Shown in pieces: positions 40,499-46,266 of a DNA stretch of 46,266 nt. The DNA comes from Avispirillum sp959601495 (lineage in GTDB: Bacteria; Bacillota; Clostridia; Oscillospirales; CAG-272), in contig CAUGPT010000016.1 in assembly GCA_959601495.1 (NCBI GenBank), positions 1 through 46,266 of the forward strand, in the 5' to 3' direction. Position 1 is the stretch's first letter. Every line of letters begins with the position of its first letter. The translations under genes and the position numbers were made by a program. The notes beneath the pieces were generated by a model that searched no databases, had not been told where the DNA came from, and was given only the letters and a program-made list of their open reading frames with translations.

Positions 40499-42337
40499 AT
40501 GATGAAAAGTATGAAGCAAGATAAAAAACAAACAAAAGGGCTGCCGTTTTTCGGCATAGGCAAGATAATGCCATATGCAAGAAAATACCGACCGCTTCTT
40601 GTGATAATGGTGGGATGCGGACTTTTGTCAAGCGCCGTTGACACGGTGCTGCCATTGTATCAGAGGTACGCGCTGAACCATTTTGTAGGCGGCGGAGTGC
40701 TTGACACGCTGCCCATCTACATAGCGATATATTTTCTTACGATCGTTGCCGCAGGCGGCGTCAACTACATATCCTGCGCTCTTGCCATGCGCATTGAGGT
40801 CAGCATGAATAAGGACCTGCGCAACGCGGCGTTCAACCACCTGCAGACGCTGTCGTTCTCCTATTTCAATCAGAACAGCGTCGGATACATACACGCAAGA
40901 GTTATGAGCGATACGTCGCGAATAGGCTCGCTTGTGTCATGGTCGCTCATGGAGGGAACATGGCAGATGGCATACCTTGTGGGTGCCGTGGCGGTAATGC
41001 TTGTCATAAACGCAAAGCTTGCGCTGATGATACTTGCGATCGTTCCGCTCATCACGGTGCTTTTCTCCGTATTCCAGAAAAAGCTTGTGGCTGTCAACCG
41101 CGAAATTCGCGAGGTGAACTCGAAGATCACCTCCGACTTCAACGAGGGTATAACGGGCGCGAAAACCATAAAGACTCTTGTTATAGAGGACAGTATAACC
41201 GAGCATTTTGTTGAAGATACTTCAGAAATGCTCAGAAAAACGGTGCGCAGCGCGCACCTGCGCGGTCTGTTTGCCGCAACGATGAACCTTGCCTCCTCAC
41301 TTGCGCTTGCCATAGTATTGTGGCGCGGCGGGTATATCGCTGCCGACGAGGTCGGAACGTTCTCCATGTTCATGTCTTATGCACAGGGTATGATGGAGCC
41401 TGTGCGCTGGGTCATCGACTGTATTTCCGATCTTATAACGACGCAGGTCAATATTGAGCGCTTTTCAAAGCTTATGGAGACAAAGTCGGATGTGGCGGAT
41501 ACTCCCGAGGTTATTGAAAAGTACGGCGACAGCTTCAACGCCAAAAGGGAAAACTGGGAAGAGCTGCACGGCGATATTGAATTCCGTGATGTAAGCTTCA
41601 AGTATCCGGACGGCGACGAATACGTGCTTGAGCATTTTAACCTGAAGATACCGTTCGGCACCAATATCGCCATAGTCGGCGAAACGGGTGCGGGAAAATC
41701 AACGCTTGTAAACCTTGTGTGCCGATTCTTTGAGCCTACAAGCGGTCAGGTGCTTATAGACGGCAGAGACGCCAGAGAGCGCTCGCAGCTTTGGCTGCAC
41801 AGCTCCATCGGCTATGTGCTTCAGACGCCGCATCTGTTCTCCGGCACCGTGCGTGAAAATCTTTTGTACGGAAATCCGGACGCGACTGACGAGGAGATCG
41901 CCGAGGCGCTGCGTCTCGTTTCCGCCGACGGCATTATAGAAAAGCTTGAAAACGGACTTGAAAGCGACGTGGGAGAGGGCGGAGATCTTCTCTCCACGGG
42001 CGAAAAGCAGCTTATATCCTTTGCGCGCGCGATACTCGCAAAGCCGCGCATACTTGTGCTCGATGAGGCAACGGCTTCCGTTGATACCATAACGGAGCAG
42101 AAGATACAGTCTGCCATAAATACAATAATCCACGGCAGAACGTCGCTTGTGATAGCGCACCGTCTTTCGACGGTACGCGATGCCGATCTGATACTGGTCG
42201 TGCGCGACGGAAAGATAGTGGAGCAGGGCACGCACAGCGAGCTGCTCGCCGCCCGCGGATACTATCACGCGCTGTATACACGCCAGTACGTTGACGATGC
42301 GACGGGCGCCGTGTTTGAAGCTGCCGAGGCAAAATGA
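40499..42337 (+). CDS. ABC exporter half-transporter, consensus-Glu subunit
   Basis: A 612-residue exporter half: six-helix membrane domain, then ABC ATPase with Walker A GETGAGKST and the normal catalytic Glu in ILVLDEATASVD. Its signature is LSTGEKQ instead of LSGGQ. With the preceding subunit this gives one intact and one degenerate ATP site, as in LmrCD/BmrCD/TM287-288-type heterodimers. The exact start is unsure: ATG at 40499, 40502 or 40511 are possible, and no strong ribosome site is visible, so it may depend on translational coupling with the upstream gene. Ends at a terminator. Confidence 0.92.
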   Translation: MMKSMKQDKKQTKGLPFFGIGKIMPYARKYRPLLVIMVGCGLLSSAVDTVLPLYQRYALNHFVGGGVLDTLPIYIAIYFLTIVAAGGVNYISCALAMRIEVSMNKDLRNAAFNHLQTLSFSYFNQNSVGYIHARVMSDTSRIGSLVSWSLMEGTWQMAYLVGAVAVMLVINAKLALMILAIVPLITVLFSVFQKKLVAVNREIREVNSKITSDFNEGITGAKTIKTLVIEDSITEHFVEDTSEMLRKTVRSAHLRGLFAATMNLASSLALAIVLWRGGYIAADEVGTFSMFMSYAQGMMEPVRWVIDCISDLITTQVNIERFSKLMETKSDVADTPEVIEKYGDSFNAKRENWEELHGDIEFRDVSFKYPDGDEYVLEHFNLKIPFGTNIAIVGETGAGKSTLVNLVCRFFEPTSGQVLIDGRDARERSQLWLHSSIGYVLQTPHLFSGTVRENLLYGNPDATDEEIAEALRLVSADGIIEKLENGLESDVGEGGDLLSTGEKQLISFARAILAKPRILVLDEATASVDTITEQKIQSAINTIIHGRTSLVIAHRLSTVRDADLILVVRDGKIVEQGTHSELLAARGYYHALYTRQYVDDATGAVFEAAEAK

Positions 42338-42342
42338 ATATG

Positions 42343-42370
42343 AAGTGCGGGGCGTTCTGCCCCGCACTTT
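42343..42370 (+). terminator. Terminator of ABC exporter operon
   Basis: AAGTGCGGGGC (42343-42353) pairs perfectly with 42359-42369 around GTTCT, followed by TTCTGCGTTTTC. The T run is interrupted. Confidence 0.7.
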
Positions 42371-42473
42371 CTGCGTTTTCGATGGTCGGATAAACGGCTT
42401 TGCAAAAGCCGCGCGGCAGAGCGGAAATGCGCGCATGCCGCAGACGGGCTTTACCGGACAGAAACATATTTTA

Positions 42474-42516
42474 TTGAAAAAACACTCGCAGCCGTCAACG
42501 GCTGCGAGTGTTTTTA
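42474..42516. terminator. Bidirectional terminator before surface-protein gene
   Basis: AAAAACACTCGCAGCCG (42478-42494) pairs perfectly with 42499-42515 around TCAA, with A and T runs on either side. It ends transcription from both the exporter side and the minus-strand gene ending at 42700. Confidence 0.9.
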
Positions 42517-42560
42517 TATACTTGATGGTTAAGGGGGTCGCGTCTGCGTCAGCGTATATC

Positions 42561-42723
42561 GATGCTGCGCGAAGCGCTTGTGTATTTTAGTTTTCACTAT
42601 GCGTGAGCGTTGAGTCGATACCGTGCGAAACACCTGCATCCCTCCGCTTTCACCTCTGCACGGGTGCAGATCTGATGCTGCACGAAGCGCTTGCGTATCT
42701 CAGTTCTCGCCTCTGCGCGAGCG
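42561..42723. repeat. Degenerate direct duplication of a gene 3' end
   Basis: Bases 42561-42610 and 42674-42723 are alike: both begin GATGCTGC, share CGAAGCGCTTG and end GAGCG. The right copy holds the last codons of the minus-strand surface-protein gene; the left copy lies beyond its stop and has lost that stop. The remainder of the 42517-42699 gap shows nothing else. Confidence 0.6.
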
Positions 42724-44436
42724 TTTGCGGACGATTATTACAGCTGCCGCGGCTGCCCCGCCGCCGAGAGCTACAAATACTGCCGCAAAAATGATGGGAT
42801 ATATACTGTCCCCGGTCTGCGGATTAGTTTCTTCGGCATCCGTGTCGTCATCGTTCGGCTTTGCGGGAGCGCTGCCTGAGTTGTTTGCAATAGTATATCC
42901 CGCGCTTGCCGCTGCAACGCCTGCGCCGCCGGAGTAAAGGGTGTATTCGCTGTCCTCGTAAAGATTGGGGGAAGAGTAGAATACAGTGCTTGCATTGTAA
43001 GGCGCAGTTCCGCTGTAGACAGTGCTGCCGGAGGAATCTCTGATTTCAAAAGCACTGTCGGCGCTCAAAAGCACGCTGCCCTGTCCCATACCGCCTGTGG
43101 GAGGCTCGCCGGGAGTGCCGCTCTGACCATCCTGACCTGCGCCGCCTGTAGGAGGCTCGCCGGGAGCGCCGCCCTGACCGTCCTGACCCGCACCGCCCGT
43201 GGGAGGCTCACCGGGTGTTCCGCTCTGTGCGCCCTGTCCCATGCCGCCCGTGGGAGGCTCACCGGGTGTTCCGCCCTGTGCGCCCTGTCCCATGCCGCCC
43301 GTTCCGGTATTGCCGAATACTACAAACGGCTGGCTTGCCTCAATGTTCATGCCCATGCCGGCGGAGCCGCCCGCGGCAAGCACCGTGCCGCCCGAGACTG
43401 TAATTGTACCGTCTGCGTCAAGGGGCTGGTTGTCGGCGGTGTTTGCAGTCCATACAGTCGTGCTGCCGCCGGATATCGTAAGCGTTCCGTTGGAGTCAAT
43501 GCCGTCTCCGGAGGAGGACTCCATATACAGTGTGCCGCCGTATATGCTGAGCGAAAAGCCGTAGTCGCTAAGGTCGGAATTCGCCGCGTTAAGACAGTCG
43601 TCCTCGGAATATATCGTTATATTTCCCGAGTATATGTTGAGTTCTGCCGCTTCAAGTCCCTCGCAGCAGCTGGTTACTTTTATTGCGGGTCCCGCGGTGC
43701 CCTCCTCGCCTACATTCATTATATAGTCGCAGTGCAGGGCGTCGTCACCCGCGTCAATTGTAATGCTGCCGCTATAGATGTTCAGAAGAGCCTCGGCGTT
43801 TACCGCGTCGTTGACGCTTGCATTTATCGTAAGCGTAAGTTCCTTGATATAAAGGTATGCTTCTCCCTCTTCCTCTGTGGAAGCGCCGGATTTTATACCG
43901 TTTTTGCCCAGGGCGTTTACGGTGAGCTCACCCGTGCCGCAAATGGTCACCTTTGAGCCGTCCTTGCATTTGATGACGGCGTTTTCCGCGTTTTCGTTGT
44001 CGGGATAGTTGTCGTCGTTGTTCTTTTCGGTGTCGGTCAGCGTGTTTTTGCTGCCGGCTGCAGCTACGACAGTGACTTCGCTTGATTTGTTGCAGGCGAT
44101 GGGCGCGCTGTCCTCCGACGTGAGGTCCAGTCCGTCAAGAATAAGCACAACGCCCGTTATGCCTTTTTTGACGCTGACCGATCCGTCGCTTGAAGTGCCG
44201 CTGAGGATGTATACGCCGGCGGAATTTATCGTAAGATCGCTTCCTTTTATTTTATAGCCGTCGTAATCTCCCTTGACAGCGTCAATGCCGCTGTCGGTGA
44301 ATGTGAATTTCGTCGCGCCGTCCGTGTCGTATCCGCTCTCGCTCTCATCCGAAGCAAACGCTGCCGGTATCATGGCTGCCGCAGTTATAACGGATAAAAG
44401 CACCGCCGCGATTTTGTAAAGTATGGATTTTTTCAT
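42700..44436 (-). CDS. Cell-wall-anchored carbohydrate-binding-domain (DUF4353) protein
   Basis: A 578-residue surface protein. After a signal peptide (residues 1-28) comes a long beta-helix region of repeated hydrophobic strands (for example GVVLILDGLDLTSEDSAPI and LNIYSGSITIDAGDDALHCD). It matches the carbohydrate-binding DUF4353 family often encoded next to VTC, DUF4956 and CotH genes. A linker of four 17-residue repeats (GGMGQGAQxGTPGEPPT) follows. The C-terminus has NPQTGDS, a hydrophobic helix and a basic tail (RKRSRRGEN), a sortase-type anchor. AAAGGAG lies before the start. A 20-bp inverted repeat separates it from the divergent VTC gene. Ligand unknown. Confidence 0.85.
   Translation of the reverse strand: MKKSILYKIAAVLLSVITAAAMIPAAFASDESESGYDTDGATKFTFTDSGIDAVKGDYDGYKIKGSDLTINSAGVYILSGTSSDGSVSVKKGITGVVLILDGLDLTSEDSAPIACNKSSEVTVVAAAGSKNTLTDTEKNNDDNYPDNENAENAVIKCKDGSKVTICGTGELTVNALGKNGIKSGASTEEEGEAYLYIKELTLTINASVNDAVNAEALLNIYSGSITIDAGDDALHCDYIMNVGEEGTAGPAIKVTSCCEGLEAAELNIYSGNITIYSEDDCLNAANSDLSDYGFSLSIYGGTLYMESSSGDGIDSNGTLTISGGSTTVWTANTADNQPLDADGTITVSGGTVLAAGGSAGMGMNIEASQPFVVFGNTGTGGMGQGAQGGTPGEPPTGGMGQGAQSGTPGEPPTGGAGQDGQGGAPGEPPTGGAGQDGQSGTPGEPPTGGMGQGSVLLSADSAFEIRDSSGSTVYSGTAPYNASTVFYSSPNLYEDSEYTLYSGGAGVAAASAGYTIANNSGSAPAKPNDDDTDAEETNPQTGDSIYPIIFAAVFVALGGGAAAAAVIIVRKRSRRGEN
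43079..43301 (-). repeat. 51-bp tandem repeat in surface-protein gene
   Basis: GGAGGCTCNCCGGG recurs on the plus strand at 43100, 43151, 43202 and 43253, exactly 51 bp apart. It encodes four Gly/Pro/Gln-rich 17-residue units; such a linker is prone to length change by slippage or recombination. Confidence 0.88.
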
Positions 44437-44481
44437 TATTGAAAGTCTCCTTTCTTTTTTCTGTGCTCATTGTACAGCCAC

Positions 44482-44536
44482 AACCTAAAGCAAAGCTAAA
44501 GGAAACAAATTTTTTTCTTTAGCTTTGCTTTAGGTT
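44482..44536. other. Perfect 20-bp inverted repeat in divergent promoter region
   Basis: Bases 44482-44501 and 44517-44536 are exact reverse complements around a 15-base A/T-rich loop. Each arm contains CTAAAG twice. It lies between the starts of the DUF4353 gene (minus, 44436) and the VTC gene (plus, 44578), so it is in or near both promoters and not at a gene end. A T run follows the right arm (TTTTTTAT), so it could end a leader transcript. It may be an operator, attenuator or mobile-element remnant. Confidence 0.75.
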
Positions 44537-44577
44537 CGTTTTTTATCATACAGGCGTAAAGAAAAGGAGGCGGAAAC

Positions 44578-45309
44578 ATGACGGATACAAAACAGCCGAA
44601 GCTCTGCTTTGAAAGATATGAAAAAAAGTATATCATAACTCCAAGACAGCAGGAGACGATACTTGCGGGTATGGCTTCCAATACCGTTCCCGATGAATAC
44701 GGCAGATACACGGTCTGCAATATTTATTACGATACTCCCGACTGGCGCCTTATAAGAGCGTCGATAGGAAAGCCGGACTATAAGGAAAAGCTGCGCGTCC
44801 GCAGCTACGGTGTGCCGGAGAAGGACGGCAGGGTGTTTGCCGAGATAAAAAAGAAAAGCCTCGGCATTGTATATAAAAGAAGAATAACGACCGACGCAGA
44901 AAGCGTTGCCGAAGTGCTTGCGTGCGGCGGCGCGGGCGAGGTGTACGGGCAGACAGGCAGGGAGATAGACTGGTTTCAGCACAGCTTTAAAACCGCCCCC
45001 CGCGTTTTTATCGCCTATGACCGCATAGCCTTTGCGGGCATTGAAGACCCGGACGTGCGAATAACGTTTGACACAAACCTGCGTTGGAGAGACACGGAGC
45101 TCGACCTTCGCCTCGGTGATTTCGGTGCGCCTATCGTGCCGGACAGCGATTTTGTCCTTATGGAGATAAAGCTGCCGGGCGTGTGCCCGCTGTGGCTTGC
45201 CCGCCTTCTGTCACAGGCGCGGGCATATCCCGCTTCGTTTTCAAAATACGGTACGTGCTACACGGAGCATATAGCAAAAAACAATTACTGCAAGGAAAAG
45301 AGGGCTTAA
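44578..45309 (+). CDS. VTC-domain (polyphosphate polymerase-like) protein
   Basis: A 243-residue cytosolic protein of the VTC domain family, related to the catalytic tunnel of yeast polyphosphate polymerase. The pattern RYEKKYIIT near the N-terminus, NIYYDTPDW, KEKLRVRSYG, VFAEIKKK, YKRR and the late LMEIKLPG supply the Lys/Arg/Glu-lined tunnel. Bacterial members occur next to DUF4956 and CotH genes; their activity is not well established. AAGGAGG lies before the ATG. The DUF4956 gene starts one base after its stop. Confidence 0.9.
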   Translation: MTDTKQPKLCFERYEKKYIITPRQQETILAGMASNTVPDEYGRYTVCNIYYDTPDWRLIRASIGKPDYKEKLRVRSYGVPEKDGRVFAEIKKKSLGIVYKRRITTDAESVAEVLACGGAGEVYGQTGREIDWFQHSFKTAPRVFIAYDRIAFAGIEDPDVRITFDTNLRWRDTELDLRLGDFGAPIVPDSDFVLMEIKLPGVCPLWLARLLSQARAYPASFSKYGTCYTEHIAKNNYCKEKRA

Positions 45310-45310
45310 A

Positions 45311-45793
45311 ATGTTTGAATCCATCATCTCATCCGAACTGACACCGTCCGCGTTCTTCATATGCACGGCGGTCTCTCTCATACTCGGCATCGGCACTGCC
45401 GCCGTCGGTATGTTCAAGTCAAGATCCACACAGAGCTTTGCAATAACTCTTGCGATACTGCCCGTAACGGTTCAGCTCGTTATAATGCTCGTCAACGGAA
45501 ATATAGGTGCGGGAGTTGCCGTTGCGGGCGCGTTCAGCCTTGTGAGATTCCGCTCCGCCCCGGGAAACGCAAGAGAAATATGCGCGCTGTTCTGCGCGAT
45601 GGCTGTAGGTCTTGCAACAGCTATGAGGGCAGACTGCCCGATGACCCGGAGAGACTTTTCGACCGTTTTCGCCGTGCCGACGAGTCGCGCGGCGGGGAAG
45701 CGGGATTCGGCATCGGGCTTTCCCTTGCGCGCAGTATTGCGGAGGGACACGGCGGCGCGGTGCATGTGCGCTGCATCGGCGACGGGCAGATAG
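45311..45793 (+). pseudogene. DUF4956 membrane protein, truncated after residue 105
   Basis: The first 105 residues are a good match to DUF4956: membrane helices followed by the family motif AFSLVRFRSAPGNAREICALF and the next helix ending VGLATAM. From base 45626 the frame runs out of the family (RADCPMTRRDF) and continues as unrelated residues to 45793, while a different frame encodes a histidine-kinase end. The family is normally ~210-230 residues, so about half is missing. It starts one base after the VTC gene. The break may be a real deletion or an assembly join. Confidence 0.8.
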
Positions 45794-45858
45794 AGTTTAC
45801 GGCAGAGCTGCGCAATATGCCGCAGGCACGCCGGGCACAGGCTCAGGCACAGGCGTAG
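45628..45858 (+). pseudogene. 3' fragment of a sensor histidine kinase gene
   Basis: In another frame than DUF4956, bases 45628-45858 encode the last 76 residues of a histidine-kinase ATPase domain. Visible are the F box (PERLFDRFRRADESR) and the G2 box (GFGIGLSLARSIAEGHGG), then VHVR, IEFTAEL and a stop. The His box, N box and all membrane parts are missing and there is no start. At the joint with DUF4956 lies the palindrome GGGCAGACTGCCC (45627-45639). Confidence 0.85.
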
Positions 45859-46149
45859 GCGGATTTCGAGGGGCTCCGCGCCCCGCGGGGGGAGCGCTGT
45901 CGGCGGGACCGAGCGCCAAGCGGGGGAGCGCTGTCGGTGGGCTTCACGCCCCGCGCACCTGCTCGTCTCCGCACCCACCTCATACATCGCCCGCGCCGTC
46001 GCCACCGGTCTGCACCCGCATCCGCCGTCCTTTGCCCCGCCGTTCCTCCCACGTTCCCTCTGCGCACCGCACATCTGTACCGCACGCGCCCGCAACCACC
46101 GCTCGTCTTCCCGCCGAAGTTCTGAAACTGCAGGACTTTAGTTTTTATC
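45859..46149. other. Non-coding C-rich region with short direct repeat
   Basis: No convincing gene. GGGGGAGCGCTGTCGG occurs at 45888-45903 and 45922-45937, 34 bp apart. From about 45945 to 46125 the plus strand is strongly C-rich and G-poor. Frames on both strands are low-complexity Arg/Ala/Pro and are not supported. Confidence 0.5.
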
Positions 46150-46266
46150 AAAGCATTTCAAGCTTTGTGGTCAGCTTACCGAACGTAAGTGAGAAGGACG
46201 TGAAGGGACTACTTTTCCGTAAGTAGCCGCGGACGGGCGCCTGCTTTCGGCTTTCCGAAATTGGAA
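46150..46266 (-). repeat. Inverted copy of the left-end ~115-bp hairpin repeat
   Basis: The reverse complement carries the same elements as the array at 124-597: TTTCGGAAAGCCGAAA, CTACTTACGGAAAAGTAG, TCCCTTCACGTC, CTTACGTTCGGTAAG and AAAGCTTGAAATGC. It is cut by the window end, so more copies may follow. Confidence 0.88.

Noticed and set aside
1..46266. rRNA, tRNA, insertion sequence or prophage genes
   Set aside because: None of their conserved sequences or protein motifs was recognised on either strand; this was by eye, not by covariance-model search.

Overview
The window reads as a chromosomal segment of a Gram-positive, low-to-mid GC member of the Clostridia, probably a gut- or rumen-type Oscillospirales/Christensenellales-like anaerobe. 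The grounds are: an HPr with both His15 and Ser46 plus an HPr kinase/phosphorylase; an ECF transporter module; a ClpE-type ATPase; Shine-Dalgarno sequences of the AAGGAGG type before nearly every gene; secreted dockerin proteins; and a VTC/DUF4956/carbohydrate-binding-domain cluster typical of gut Clostridia. Genus or species cannot be named from the sequence. No rRNA, tRNA, CRISPR array, insertion sequence or prophage gene was found.

Layout. 1-600: a strong hairpin and a four-copy ~115-bp tandem repeat rich in small hairpins. 607-1992 (minus): an XRE-type membrane regulator and a YitT-family membrane protein. 2254-15225 (plus): a long, tightly spaced series of housekeeping genes (ruvC, an rRNA-methyltransferase-like gene, ecfA1-ecfA2-ecfT, truA, a DUF5711-like protein, a CvpA-like protein, pgsA, a ClpE-like ATPase), ending in a full-length P-type ATPase homologue whose catalytic motifs are all replaced. 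15331-20035 (plus): mrp-like ATPase, ptsH, uvrC, rsmD, coaD. 20076-21014 (minus): hprK. 21203-24224 (plus): a PrsA/SurA-like lipoprotein preceded by a PhoP-box-like array, and two poorly characterised proteins. 24360-25779 (minus): three small clostridial proteins of unknown role. 25896-26393 (plus): a YfcE-like phosphoesterase.

26450-31225 (minus) holds two paralogous secreted DUF4838 proteins, each with a dockerin directly after the signal peptide, under separate promoters. Then come fba (minus) and pyk (plus), divergent glycolytic genes, an M18 aminopeptidase, an RluA-type pseudouridine synthase, the serC-serA serine operon (minus), and a heterodimeric ABC exporter pair (plus). 42700-45793 carries a cell-wall-anchored carbohydrate-binding-domain protein, a VTC-domain protein and the first half of a DUF4956 gene. 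That gene breaks abruptly into the 3' end of a histidine-kinase gene, so the right end is rearranged or chimeric. The window closes on an inverted copy of the same ~115-bp repeat that opens it.

Several divergent intergenic regions contain near-consensus sigma-A promoters with 17- or 18-bp spacers, and four of them carry short palindromes in or next to the core promoter. Together HPr, HprK, fba and pyk give the core of carbon-flux control, and the dockerin proteins point to extracellular polysaccharide use. The strongest candidates for something undescribed are the intact but catalytically stripped P-type ATPase, the hairpin repeat family, the PhoP-like box on a foldase gene, and the N-terminal-dockerin paralogue pair.
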